From Paenirhizobium selenitireducens ATCC BAA-1503 (GTDB lineage Bacteria > Pseudomonadota > Alphaproteobacteria > Rhizobiales > Rhizobiaceae), in assembly GCF_000518785.1 (NCBI RefSeq), contig NZ_KI912495.1:274257-338256 (forward strand): DNA of 64,000 bases, written 5' to 3'. Made by a program: the position numbers and the translations under genes. Below the pieces are notes generated by a model. It saw nothing but the letters and a program-made list of their open reading frames with translations, made no database searches and was not told where the DNA came from. Shown here piece after piece: positions 16,840 through 26,207 of the stretch. Every line of letters starts with the position of its first letter. Positions within the stretch are counted from its first letter, which is position 1.

Positions 16840-18252
16840 TCATTCCGCAGGCTCGGCGGCGTGGCGGACCCGAACGACGGTCACGGTACAGGGCGCCTGC
16901 GCGGCCACTTCGCCGGACACGCTGCCAAGCAGCGAGCGCATGGCGGAATTGGCGCGGGCACCCATGACGATGTGGTCGACGATATTCTCGCGCGCATAGT
17001 CGAGGATCGCGGCGGCCGGCGAGACGGCTTCGATCACGTGATAGGTGATCGAGCCCTCCGGCGCCTTCAGCGGTTCGGCCCAGTGCTTGAGCTGGACGAG
17101 CCGCGCGACGTGCTTGTTGTTGCCCTCGGCGTCAAGGTCGCTCTCAAGGCTGATGCGGGCGATCTTCAGCACGTTCAGGCAGGCGATGCGGGCATTGGGC
17201 GTCTTCTCGATGATGCGGCTGACCGAAAGGCGCAGCGCATCGGCGAGTTCGGCGGAGCCGTCCGAAAGGTCGATCGCCACCATGACGATCGGCGCGCCGG
17301 CCGCACTTTCCGCTGCCGCTTGCGGGCGCAGCAGTTCCATCGGGTCCGGGTTGAAGCGCCGCTTGATCACCGCCCCCCAGCCGTCACGCTTGAGCTTTTC
17401 GGCCCGCGTGGTCAGCGTGACCTTGGAGAGATCCTGCAGGTCCATCATCAGCTGTGCCGCCGTCGGATAGCGGCGGGACGGGTTGACCTCGAGGCAGCGC
17501 AGGATCACCTCCTGCAGCGGCTTCGGCAGGTCGGGGGCCAGTGCTCGCGGCGGCACGGGATCGCGCCACAGGCGTTTCTTCAACCCCTTCAGCCGCTGCG
17601 GATCGCCGAACGGACGCCTGGCCGTGGCGAAGAAATACATCAGCACGCCGAGCGCGAAGATGTCGCTGCGGAAGTCGCTGCGCACGCCGAGAATCTGTTC
17701 CGGCGCCATATAGGGCGCCGTGCCGTAGGGCAGGCGGAATTCCTCGTCCATCAGGTCGGGCAGGTGCAGGTGGCGGGCGAGACCGTAGTCGATCAGCACG
17801 GCCTCACCGGTCTCGCGGAACATGATGTTCGACGGCTTGATGTCGAGATGGACGACGTTCTGGCGGTGCAGGTCGACGAGGGCCGCGGCGATCCGGCAGC
17901 CGAGCGAGGCGACCTCCTCGGCCGGCCGCGGCAGATCGTCGAGCATCGGATAGAGCGACTTCCCGGTGAGCCGTTCGAAGACAATGTAAGGCTGAGTGGC
18001 GAAATCGCCGTTGGCGATGAAACGTGGGACATGGCGGCCGGAGAGCCGGGGCAGGATCATCTGTTCCATCTCGAAACCGACGATCATCGCCGGATCGGTG
18101 CCGGCCCCCATTTCCGGCACCTTCATCAGCATGGGGAAGTCGTGGTCCGGATGGGTGACGCTGAACAGCTGCGCCATGCCGCCGCGATGGGCAGGATCGC
18201 CAATTGTGAAGCCGTCTATCACGTCGCCCGGATATACTTTGGCCTTCGGCAT
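16840..18252 (-). CDS. Ser/Thr protein kinase with C-terminal universal stress (UspA) domain
   Basis: 470 residues from the ATG at 18252, behind a G-rich SD in the 19-bp gap after the phosphoesterase gene. Residues about 8-280 form a Hanks-type kinase: Gly loop GDPAHRGGMAQLF, lysine in MLMKVPE, catalytic loop VVHLDIKPSNIMF, LIDYGLARH (DYG for DFG) and YMAPEQILG. From about residue 320 a UspA domain follows (PIVMVAIDLSDGS ... DHIVMGARANSAMRSLLGSV), with the GARGxS-like nucleotide motif as ARANS. No membrane span or PASTA repeats, so it is cytosolic. The fusion would couple phosphorylation to ATP or stress sensing. Substrates are unknown; the atypical pyruvate kinase across the divergent promoter is a candidate by position only. 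Confidence 0.88.
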   Translation of the reverse strand: MPKAKVYPGDVIDGFTIGDPAHRGGMAQLFSVTHPDHDFPMLMKVPEMGAGTDPAMIVGFEMEQMILPRLSGRHVPRFIANGDFATQPYIVFERLTGKSLYPMLDDLPRPAEEVASLGCRIAAALVDLHRQNVVHLDIKPSNIMFRETGEAVLIDYGLARHLHLPDLMDEEFRLPYGTAPYMAPEQILGVRSDFRSDIFALGVLMYFFATARRPFGDPQRLKGLKKRLWRDPVPPRALAPDLPKPLQEVILRCLEVNPSRRYPTAAQLMMDLQDLSKVTLTTRAEKLKRDGWGAVIKRRFNPDPMELLRPQAAAESAAGAPIVMVAIDLSDGSAELADALRLSVSRIIEKTPNARIACLNVLKIARISLESDLDAEGNNKHVARLVQLKHWAEPLKAPEGSITYHVIEAVSPAAAILDYARENIVDHIVMGARANSAMRSLLGSVSGEVAAQAPCTVTVVRVRHAAEPAE

Positions 18253-18271
18253 GCGTTTCCGTCCCCCCGGA

Positions 18272-19012
18272 TCATTTTCCCTTGAACAACCTGGTGGCCA
18301 GCCCTTCGGGAAGCCCCACGGCCCTGATTCTCGCGGCCGCACCCTCAATGTCATAGCCGACCCGATGAAATTCGAGTTCGCCCCGATCGGTGTCGAGAAT
18401 ACCGTAGGCGGCGCCGGGATTGCCGTCGCGCGGCTGACCGACGGCCCCCATCACAGCAAGCCAGCGGCGCTGCGGCAAAAGCGGAATTCCGGTCGAAGAC
18501 GAGGGAGCAAACGGGGTCGTCTTGCCGTTCGCGCCGAGACAATAGAGCGCCGGACGGTGGATGTGGCCGCAGAAGCTGACCCGCGCGCGGCAAGCCTGCA
18601 GATGCGCGGCCGCCGTCTCCGCGTCGCTGACATAGTGAAAGCGGGCGGGGGCCGATGCGTCGGCGTGCACATAGAGCCGTTCGCCGTCCTCGACCTCCAG
18701 CGGCAGGCCGCAAAGATAGGCCTTCTGCGCATCGCTCAGCTGGGTTCGCGTCCAGTCGATCGCCGCACGCGCCGTCTCGTTCATCGAAACGGACGGATCA
18801 GACACCGCCTGGTCATGGTTGCCGCGAATGACGATCGCGCCGCCGCCAGCAAGCTCCATCGTCTTGTCGACGCACCAGACCGGATCGCCGCCATAGCCGA
18901 CGATGTCGCCGAGGATCACGTGACGCGCCGCACCCCGCTCGCTCGCGGCGGCGAGAACGGCCTGGAACGCCTGGCGATTGGCGTGAATGTCCGACATGAT
19001 GGCGATCCGCAT
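18272..19012 (-). CDS. Calcineurin-like metallophosphoesterase
   Basis: 246 residues with the full motif series: IMSDIHANRQAF, ILGDIVGYGGDP, IRGNHDQAV, YVHADAS and FCGHIHRPA. These bind two metals and cleave phosphomonoesters or diesters; the YfcE/ApaH-like length suits a small-molecule or phosphoprotein phosphatase. It lies directly upstream of the Ser/Thr kinase gene on the same strand, so a kinase/phosphatase operon is likely. Confidence 0.87.
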   Translation of the reverse strand: MRIAIMSDIHANRQAFQAVLAAASERGAARHVILGDIVGYGGDPVWCVDKTMELAGGGAIVIRGNHDQAVSDPSVSMNETARAAIDWTRTQLSDAQKAYLCGLPLEVEDGERLYVHADASAPARFHYVSDAETAAAHLQACRARVSFCGHIHRPALYCLGANGKTTPFAPSSSTGIPLLPQRRWLAVMGAVGQPRDGNPGAAYGILDTDRGELEFHRVGYDIEGAAARIRAVGLPEGLATRLFKGK

Positions 19013-19247
19013 GGCCCCTCCCTGGCGATGAATGATCGGACAGACAGCCTAGGGGGGATTTGCGCCCGGCGCTATTGGCCGGAAGGAGGGGGCGGTCGTT
19101 TTCCGAGGCTATCTGTCGCATACGGATTTCGTCATATATCGGTCAAAGCGATAGGTTAGGATAAGCTTCGGCTCCATGAGGCCCGTCCAGCCGCGTTTTC
19201 CCAAGCACCGGCCGTGCGGGATTCGCAGGGTGAAAGAGGGGAAGTGC

Positions 19248-20738
19248 ATGAACAGCCAGGATTTCCGCCGCGAGGCATTGCAGGCTTCGGCCCTGCTCGA
19301 TGAGCTGCTGGCGCTGCGTGTGGCCGTGGTCGAGGCCGCGACACCGCTGATCGCTGGTTTTGCCGGAAGCGAAGGAATGCCGGCCGACCCCGCGATCGCC
19401 AACCTCGCCCACTATCTCTGCCTGCGCCACCATGATCTCCGGCCGCTGCAACGTCGCCTGATGTGCCTCGGCCTGTCGTCGCTCGGCCGACTGGAAAGCC
19501 GGGTGCTGCCGACGCTGGATGCCGTGATCGTCGCGCTTGCGGCGCTCGCCGGCCGCGAAAAGCCGATGGCCATGCCGTCCGAGGCGGAATTCTTCGACGG
19601 CGAAGTGCGCCTCGAGGAGGCATCCTCGGCCCTGTTCGGCAAGCCGCCGGCCAATCGCCGCACCCGGATCATGGTCACGCTGCCGAGCGAGGCGGCGGAC
19701 GGTCCAGACTTCATTCTCGACCTGGCCCGTCGCGGCATGGACGTGGCGCGCATCAATTGCGCGCATGACGGCCCGGATGCCTGGCGGGCCATGGCCGGTT
19801 TTGCCCGCGCCGCAGCCAAGGAAACCGGCCGCGACATTACCGTCCTGATGGACATTGCCGGACCGAAGATCCGCACAGCCGCAGTCGCCCTGCCGGACAA
19901 GAAGGCGCGGCTCCAGGCCGGCGACCGGATCCGCCTGGTCGCATCCGGCGTGCCGCGCACCTGCGCGGATGTCGTCTATTCCGCCGGCGTGTCGCTGCCG
20001 GAAATGGTCACCCGTCTCTCTGTCGGCGACCGCGTGCGTTATGACGATGGCAAGCTGGAAGCCGTGGTGGAAAGCCTTGAGGACGGCGAGGCGGTGGTCC
20101 GCGTCGAAAAGACCAAGGCGCGCGGCTCGAAGCTGAAGCCGGAAAAGGGCATCAACCTGCCCGATACCGCACTCGGCCTGTCGCCGCTCACCGCCAAGGA
20201 CGAGACCGACCTCGTCACCGTGATCGAATGCGCCGACATGATCGGCTATTCCTTCGTCAGCCGCCCGGAAGACATCGACCTGCTCGACAGCATGCTGGAA
20301 CGGCACGGTATGGCCGACCGGACGCTCGGGTTGATCGCCAAGATCGAGCAGCCAGAGGCCGTACGCAACCTGCCGGCCCTGATCGCCAAGGCTCGCCGGC
20401 GTGGCCCGTTCGGGGTGATGATCGCGCGCGGCGACCTTGCCGCCGAGATCGGCTTCGAACGGCTGGCCGAGATGCAGGAGGAGATCCTGTGGATCAGCGA
20501 AGCCGCCTCGGTGCCCGCGGTCTGGGCGACGCAGGTGCTCGAGGACCTGGTGCGGGAGGGCATTCCGACCCGGGGCGAAATGACCGATGCCGCCATGGCC
20601 GCCCGGGCGGAATGCGTCATGCTCAACAAGGGGCCCGCCGTCGGCCAGGCGGTCGAACTGCTGGACCGGCTGCTTGCCCGCATGGACGAGCACATGTTCA
20701 AGAAGACGCCGACGCTCCGGGCGCTGAAATCCTGGTGA
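19248..20738 (+). CDS. Pyruvate kinase-like enzyme with N-terminal extension and no C-terminal domain
   Basis: 496 residues from the ATG at 19248 (SD gaggggaag). The first ~130 residues are helical and absent from classical pyruvate kinases. The barrel starts around RRTRIMVTLPSEA and keeps the key residues: MDVARINCAHDG (Arg, Asn), LMDIAGPKIRTA, GLIAKIEQPEA (Lys, Glu), VMIARGDLAAEIG (Asp) and WATQVLED (Thr), with a B domain between. It stops soon after GEMTDAAMAARAECVMLNKG, so the usual C-terminal allosteric domain is missing. It should transfer phosphate from PEP to ADP but without standard allosteric control. Probably a second, specialised isozyme; an N-terminal regulatory role is inference. 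Confidence 0.78.
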   Translation: MNSQDFRREALQASALLDELLALRVAVVEAATPLIAGFAGSEGMPADPAIANLAHYLCLRHHDLRPLQRRLMCLGLSSLGRLESRVLPTLDAVIVALAALAGREKPMAMPSEAEFFDGEVRLEEASSALFGKPPANRRTRIMVTLPSEAADGPDFILDLARRGMDVARINCAHDGPDAWRAMAGFARAAAKETGRDITVLMDIAGPKIRTAAVALPDKKARLQAGDRIRLVASGVPRTCADVVYSAGVSLPEMVTRLSVGDRVRYDDGKLEAVVESLEDGEAVVRVEKTKARGSKLKPEKGINLPDTALGLSPLTAKDETDLVTVIECADMIGYSFVSRPEDIDLLDSMLERHGMADRTLGLIAKIEQPEAVRNLPALIAKARRRGPFGVMIARGDLAAEIGFERLAEMQEEILWISEAASVPAVWATQVLEDLVREGIPTRGEMTDAAMAARAECVMLNKGPAVGQAVELLDRLLARMDEHMFKKTPTLRALKSW

Positions 20739-20942
20739 TTCTGACGGCTATGCGACCTTCGGCCAGTCCGCGCGGTGATTGATTTGCCGCGCGCGTCGGA
20801 TTAGGTATTTGCAAGAGTTTGGATAAATGGTGCCTGCGTGCGGATCGGGATCGGCGCAAGGGTGGGGACAGGCCTTGCTTCCGCATGACAATTGCTTTTT
20901 TTCGCCGCGTTTGCCGGCGTGCCTCCTGCAAAGGGAGCGCTT

Positions 20943-21860
20943 ATGGCCTTTAGCGGGATGACACGCGTTCGTCTGCTGGCACGCGCCCTCTTTCTTGGCC
21001 TGTTGCTGTTCATGTCGGCCTGCACGACGGCCCAGAAGCCGGCTCCCGCCCCGCGGCCCGGCGATGTCCGGCTCGGCGATTGTTGCCAGCGGCCGGAACG
21101 CTACCCGAAGGGTCTCGTCACATTGGCTGAGCCGTTCGCCCCGGCGATCGGCAAGCTGGTCGCCGCCACCGTCTGGCGCAAGGGCTACCTGCTGCGCCAC
21201 GAGCCGGCCATGGAGACCTTCCTGGCAGGGCTCCAGCCGCTCGACATCATCACCGTGAACAACAAGGGGCGCCTGTCGGGTCACACCATCCCCGGCCATT
21301 TCGGCCATGCCGCCATCTATGTCGGCACCGAACAGCAGTTGCGCCGCGCCGGCGTGTGGGATCTGCCGGCGATCCGCAAGTATCATGACGCGATCCGCAA
21401 GGGCGCGCTGTTCATCGAGGCGGACAACAAGGGCGTTCACCTGTCGGACGCTCCGCTGGCGCTCGACGCCGATGCCGTCGCCCAGTTGCGGCCGAGGGGC
21501 CTGAGCCAGGCCCGCCGGCGCCTGGCGCTCGTCGAATCCTACAAGCGCGTGGGCATGCCCTTCGACTATTATTTCGACCTCGACACCACGGCCTGCACCT
21601 TCTGCACCGAACTGATCAACACCGTGCTGCCCGAGATGCGATTGCCGCAGCGGCGCGTCTATGGCCGGCGTCTCATCCTGCCCGACGAGGTCGTCGCCGC
21701 AACGCTGCGTGGCCGCACCGGCTTTGCCTTCCAGCGCTATGTGCGGGCCGACCGCACTGGTTGGGACGTGCTGGGCCGCGAGGCGGTTGCCGCCGATCTT
21801 CGCGCCGCATGGCCGGCGGCGGAGCGCCCGCCGCAGGTGGCCGCCATAGCCGGCCGATAG
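20943..21860 (+). CDS. YiiX-like lipoprotein, NlpC/P60-related cysteine hydrolase
   Basis: 305 residues. A lipoprotein signal (ARALFLGLLLFMSAC) ends in a lipobox Cys near residue 25. The mature part has GHFGHAAIYVGTEQQL, a His-containing strand as in permuted papain-like YiiX/YebB proteins, and TTACTFCTELINTVLP, whose CTxL segment could supply the nucleophile Cys. The family is thought to cleave amide bonds of peptidoglycan or lipids. Function beyond a periplasmic hydrolase is not clear. It stands alone, convergent with the sensor kinase. Confidence 0.7.
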   Translation: MAFSGMTRVRLLARALFLGLLLFMSACTTAQKPAPAPRPGDVRLGDCCQRPERYPKGLVTLAEPFAPAIGKLVAATVWRKGYLLRHEPAMETFLAGLQPLDIITVNNKGRLSGHTIPGHFGHAAIYVGTEQQLRRAGVWDLPAIRKYHDAIRKGALFIEADNKGVHLSDAPLALDADAVAQLRPRGLSQARRRLALVESYKRVGMPFDYYFDLDTTACTFCTELINTVLPEMRLPQRRVYGRRLILPDEVVAATLRGRTGFAFQRYVRADRTGWDVLGREAVAADLRAAWPAAERPPQVAAIAGR

Positions 21861-21888
21861 ACCGCCGATCTCGGCTGGGGCGGACGGC

Positions 21889-24800
21889 CTATTCCGCCGC
21901 CGTCTGCTTGAAGGCGGAGACCTGGGTGACGAAGGCGCGTAGCGCGGCCGGCCGCACCGGCTTGTGCTGCAGGGTGATGTTCTGCCGTTCCGCTTCCGCC
22001 CGCACCTCCGCCGTGCGATCGGCGGTGATGAGCAGGGCGGGAAGGTCGCTCTCGTAGAGTGCCCTCAGCCGCAGGATCGCGCCGATGCCGCTGCCGTCGC
22101 CCAGATGGTAGTCGGCGATGATGACGTCCGGCGGGGTCTTGTCGGCCGCAACGATGGCGTCGAGCGCTTCGATCGAGCCGGCGGAGGTGACGGTGCAGCC
22201 CCAGCCCGACAGCAGCAGTTCCATGCCCTCGATGATCTTCGGCTCGTTGTCGATGCACAGAACCCGCAGACCCTTCAGCGGTATCGCCCCCTTGCCGCTC
22301 GTCGGCATGTCCGAAACGGTTGCCGTCGCGGGCGCGGACTGGTCGAGCGGCATGACGACGCGGAAGGTCGTGCCCTTGCCCTGCTTGGAAGACAGTTGCA
22401 CCGGGTGGTTCAGCACGCGGGCGATGCGATCGACGATCGACAGGCCAAGCCCGAGGCCGGACGCCGTGCGCATGCCCTCCTCGAGCCGGGCAAACTCCTT
22501 GAACACGGTGCGGAATTTCGACGCCGGAATGCCGATGCCCGAATCCATCACCTGGATGACGACCTCCTTGCCGTTGCGCCGCGCACCGACGAGCACGCGG
22601 CCGGACGGCGTATACTTGATGGCATTGGAGACGAGGTTCTGCACCAGCCGCCGCAACAGGTTGGGGTCGGAGCGGACGGTGAGCGAGGTCGGCATGACCA
22701 CCAGCTTCAGGTTCTTCTCGCGGGCGATCGGCGCGAAGTCGGTCTCGATGCGTTCCAGCAAACCCTGCAGTGGCACGGCCGCCAGCCTTGGCTTCATCGC
22801 GCCGGTGTCGAGCCGGGAAATGTCGAGTACGGCGCCGAGGATGATCTCGACCGATTCCAGCGCGGAATCGATGTTGCGGACCATGCTGCTATTATCCGAA
22901 TCCCCGAGCCGTTCGACCAGTGACGAGGAATAGAGCCGGGCGGCATTGAGCGGTTGCAGGATATCGTGGCCGGCTGCGGCGAAGAAGCGGGTCTTGCCGA
23001 TATTCGCTTCGTCTGCCGCCGCGCGCGCCTCGGCCAGCGCATGGTTGACCCGGGTCAGCTCGGCCGTGCGCTCGCCGACCCGCTGTTCCAGCGTCTCGTT
23101 GGCCTGTTTCAGCGCCTTGTCGGCCGCCACCTGGCTGGTGATGTCGGTGAAGGTTGCGACGAAGCCCTTGTCCGGCATCGGATTGCAGCGCGCCTCGATG
23201 ATGCGCTCGCCGGCCGCCGTAACCAGCCGGAACGGCTTGTCGAACTGGTGGAAGCGCTTGACCAGCTGGGCCTGATCTCCGGCGGCGACGTCGCCGCGTT
23301 GCGCCAGGATCGCCACAATCTCGGACAGCGGGAAGCCGACCTGGCCGACATGCTCGGGCAGGTCGAGCAGGCTGCGGAAACGGCGGTTCCAGATCGTCAA
23401 CCGGTTGCTCGCGTCGAACACGGCGATGCCCTGGTCCATCTGCGACAGCGCGGTCTGCAGCATGTCCTGGTTATATTGCAGGGCCTCGCTCGCCTGGTCG
23501 AGCAGCCAGGCCGTGTCGGCGGAGGTGTCCTCTGCCTTCTGCAGGATCAGCGACAGCACCAGCCGGGCCGAGGACGAGCCGATCGCGCTGCCGAGCAATT
23601 GTTCGGAGAAATGGATGAAGGCCATGTCGGCCGGGCTGTCGTCGTCCAGCCGCCGGCCGGCCGCCTGTTCGTAGGAGCGGAAGGAGCGGTTCATCCGCTC
23701 GTCGCCGAGATAGCGGGCGATGGCGGCCTTCAGGTCGCCGACGGTGACCCTGGTCTTCCAGCCGCGCGTGGCGAATTGCGAGCGCGGATGGCGCTTGACG
23801 AAGATGCCGGACTGGATGCGCTCGACCGGGCGTGGATTACGGCTGAGCGAACCGATGACGAAGGCGGCGGTGTTGACCAGCAGGCTCAACAGCGTCGCAT
23901 TGACCAGCGGATCGGCCTTGGCCGAGTTGAACATCTCGACCCCGGGGATGAGGAAGCCGAGGATCGATGAGGCGATCTGCGAATTGTCCTCGGCGCCAAG
24001 GCTGGGCAGGAACAGCAGGTAGGCCCAGACGAAGATGCCGGTGCTCAGTCCGGCGATGGCACCGCGGGCGTTCGCCCGGCGCCACACAAGCCCCCCGAAC
24101 AGGGCCGGCGCAATCTGGGCGATGGCGGCGAAAGCCAGGAGGCCGATCGAGGCAAGCCCGGTCGTGTTGTCGGCCGAGCGATAATAGACATAGCCGAGCA
24201 GCATGACGGCGAAGATCGCCGAACGGCGGATATGCAGCAGCGTCTTGGCGAAATCGTCGCGATGGCTCGGCCGCGTCAGCAGCTTCTGCCGAAGGAAGAT
24301 CGGCAGGATCATGTCGTTCGACACCATGATCGCCAGCGCCACCGAGGCGACGATGACCATGGCGGTCGCGGCGGAAAAGCCGCCGAGGAAGGTGATCAGC
24401 GAGACGATCCGCATCTCGCCATGCAGGGGCAGCGACAGGACGTAGAGATCGGCGTCGCCGCCGCCGTCGAAGGTCATGATCCCGCCGATCGCCGCCGGCA
24501 GGACGAAGATGTTGATCGCCACCAGATAGAGCGGCATCAGGATGCCCGCGAGCTTCAGTTCCCGGTTGGTGCGGTTTTCCACCACGGTGACATGGAACTG
24601 GCGCGGCAGCATGATGATGGCGAAAGCCGACAGCGCGATCAGCAGCAGCCACCGGCTGATCGGCGTCTCGTGCGACAGCGCCGTCATCACCGCCTGGTTC
24701 TCCGTCGCCTTTTGCCAGAGGTCGCTCGGACCGTTGAACAGGAAGAACACCACGTAGATGCCGAGCGTCCAGAACGCCACGAGCTTGACCACGGATTCCA

Positions 24801-25425
24801 TGGCGATGGCGAGGATCAGGCCGTCCTGGTGCTCGGTGGCGTCGGTGTGGCGTGTGCCGAAGACGACGGCGAAGCAGGCGAGCAGGAAGGCGACGACCAG
24901 CGGCAGGTCGATGAAATAGAGATTGCCGGTGCCGATGCCGTATTCGGTCGGATCGACCATGGCGGAGACGGAACTGGACACGGCCTTCAATTGCAGGGCG
25001 ATATAGGGGATCGTCCCGACCAGGCAGATGATCGTGACGAGCATGCCGACGATCGGGTTCTTGCCGTAGCGGGCGGCGATGAAGTCCGCGCCGGAGGTCA
25101 GCTTCTCCGCCTTCGCCAGATCGATGATGCGCCGGACGATCGGCATGCCGATGGTGAACATCAGGATCGGGCCGATATAGATGGCGGTGAATTCGAGGCC
25201 GTGCTCGGCCGCGAGCCCCACGCCGCCGAAATAGGTCCAGGAAGTGCAGTAGACGGCGAGGCTGAGCGCGTAGACGATCGGCCGGCCGTCTTCGGGCACG
25301 CCATGGGCACGGGTCTTCCGGTCGCCATAGCTCGCTACCGCAAACAGCAGCAGCAGATAGGCGAAGGCCGACGCAAAGATGACCCACCCTGGAAGCACGC
25401 TTCCTCCTCTAGAACGGCGTTCCAA
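21889..25425 (-). CDS. Sodium/solute symporter-like sensor fused to hybrid histidine kinase
   Basis: 1178 residues. Residues about 12-510 form 12-13 membrane spans of the SLC5/PutP type (VYCTSWTYFGGVGLAAEHG; FFLFNGPSDLWQKATENQAV). A coiled region and PAS domain follow (about 650-780; ALSQMDQGIAVFDASNRLTIWN). Then come HisKA with the phospho-His in FFAAAGHDILQPLNAARLY (near 820), an ATPase domain (NLVSNAIKYTPSG; GLGLGLSIVDRIA) and a receiver with Asp near 1103 in VIIADYHLGDGSG. This is the CbrA-like plan with an added receiver. It probably senses or transports a solute and signals to an unlinked regulator; no response regulator gene is adjacent. mscL is divergent. Confidence 0.9.
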   Translation of the reverse strand: MERRSRGGSVLPGWVIFASAFAYLLLLFAVASYGDRKTRAHGVPEDGRPIVYALSLAVYCTSWTYFGGVGLAAEHGLEFTAIYIGPILMFTIGMPIVRRIIDLAKAEKLTSGADFIAARYGKNPIVGMLVTIICLVGTIPYIALQLKAVSSSVSAMVDPTEYGIGTGNLYFIDLPLVVAFLLACFAVVFGTRHTDATEHQDGLILAIAMESVVKLVAFWTLGIYVVFFLFNGPSDLWQKATENQAVMTALSHETPISRWLLLIALSAFAIIMLPRQFHVTVVENRTNRELKLAGILMPLYLVAINIFVLPAAIGGIMTFDGGGDADLYVLSLPLHGEMRIVSLITFLGGFSAATAMVIVASVALAIMVSNDMILPIFLRQKLLTRPSHRDDFAKTLLHIRRSAIFAVMLLGYVYYRSADNTTGLASIGLLAFAAIAQIAPALFGGLVWRRANARGAIAGLSTGIFVWAYLLFLPSLGAEDNSQIASSILGFLIPGVEMFNSAKADPLVNATLLSLLVNTAAFVIGSLSRNPRPVERIQSGIFVKRHPRSQFATRGWKTRVTVGDLKAAIARYLGDERMNRSFRSYEQAAGRRLDDDSPADMAFIHFSEQLLGSAIGSSSARLVLSLILQKAEDTSADTAWLLDQASEALQYNQDMLQTALSQMDQGIAVFDASNRLTIWNRRFRSLLDLPEHVGQVGFPLSEIVAILAQRGDVAAGDQAQLVKRFHQFDKPFRLVTAAGERIIEARCNPMPDKGFVATFTDITSQVAADKALKQANETLEQRVGERTAELTRVNHALAEARAAADEANIGKTRFFAAAGHDILQPLNAARLYSSSLVERLGDSDNSSMVRNIDSALESVEIILGAVLDISRLDTGAMKPRLAAVPLQGLLERIETDFAPIAREKNLKLVVMPTSLTVRSDPNLLRRLVQNLVSNAIKYTPSGRVLVGARRNGKEVVIQVMDSGIGIPASKFRTVFKEFARLEEGMRTASGLGLGLSIVDRIARVLNHPVQLSSKQGKGTTFRVVMPLDQSAPATATVSDMPTSGKGAIPLKGLRVLCIDNEPKIIEGMELLLSGWGCTVTSAGSIEALDAIVAADKTPPDVIIADYHLGDGSGIGAILRLRALYESDLPALLITADRTAEVRAEAERQNITLQHKPVRPAALRAFVTQVSAFKQTAAE

Positions 25426-25616
25426 TGTCAGAGCGAGCTTAGGGTAAGTTCCGACGTTTTGAAATCGCTTGCGAATTGACCTTAAGTCGAAGGCGGCCGG
25501 AAGGGCAGCGCAAAATTCACGGTTCCCGAATGGTTTATCTTTCGCTAATCATTGGGGAAGCCTGGGCGCCGAGAAGCACGGCCGAGGATCGTCGAAGAGT
25601 TGAAAGGACACGGGAA

Positions 25617-26042
25617 ATGCTGAATGAGTTCAAAACTTTCGTTGCGCGCGGCAATGTCATGGACCTCGCGGTGGGTGTGATCATCGGCGGGGCGTTCGGC
25701 CTGATCGTCAATTCCCTGGTCCAGGACATCGTCATGCCCCTGGTCGGCGTCGTCTTCGGCGGCTTCGACTTTTCCAACTATTTCCTGCCGCTGAGCTCCA
25801 AGGTGACCGCCACCTCGCTCGAAGCCGCCCGCGAGCAGGGCGCCGTCTTCGCCTATGGCAATTTCATCACCGTCATCATCAACTTCCTGATCCTCGCCTG
25901 GATCATCTTCCTCATGGTCAAGGGCGTGAACGCGCTGCGCGCCTCGCTTGAGAAGCAGGAGAAGAAGGAGGCGGACGCCGCCCCGCCGCCGGCCGACATC
26001 CAACTCCTGACCGAGATCCGCGACCTGCTGAAGTCGCGCTGA
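25617..26042 (+). CDS. mscL: Large-conductance mechanosensitive channel MscL
   Basis: 141 residues from the ATG at 25617 (SD aaagga). The amphipathic start [20 protein letters not shown] leads into TM1 ([20 protein letters not shown]); TM2 is [19 protein letters not shown], followed by a charged bundle [19 protein letters not shown]. This is the pentameric inner-membrane valve that opens under hypo-osmotic shock. Length and motifs match the family throughout. Confidence 0.95.
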   Translation: MLNEFKTFVARGNVMDLAVGVIIGGAFGLIVNSLVQDIVMPLVGVVFGGFDFSNYFLPLSSKVTATSLEAAREQGAVFAYGNFITVIINFLILAWIIFLMVKGVNALRASLEKQEKKEADAAPPPADIQLLTEIRDLLKSR

Positions 26043-26065
26043 CATCGGCATCCGCTAAGGCTTGC

Positions 26066-26084
26066 CTCCCGGCGGTGCCGGGAG
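26066..26084 (+). terminator. Hairpin after mscL
   Basis: ctcccggc-ggt-gccgggag is a perfect 8-bp GC hairpin 24 bp after the mscL stop. No U-tract follows, so if it terminates it would be weak or need Rho. Confidence 0.4.
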
Positions 26085-26207
26085 CGGGCCGTTCGCACAT
26101 CCATCACCGAAATCGATTCTGCCCTCACGGATTGTCATGGGATTTTCCCGGCGCAATCGGCTAGACCTCTTGGCTTACGAACAAACGCCGAATTGAAGAG
26201 GCTTGCC

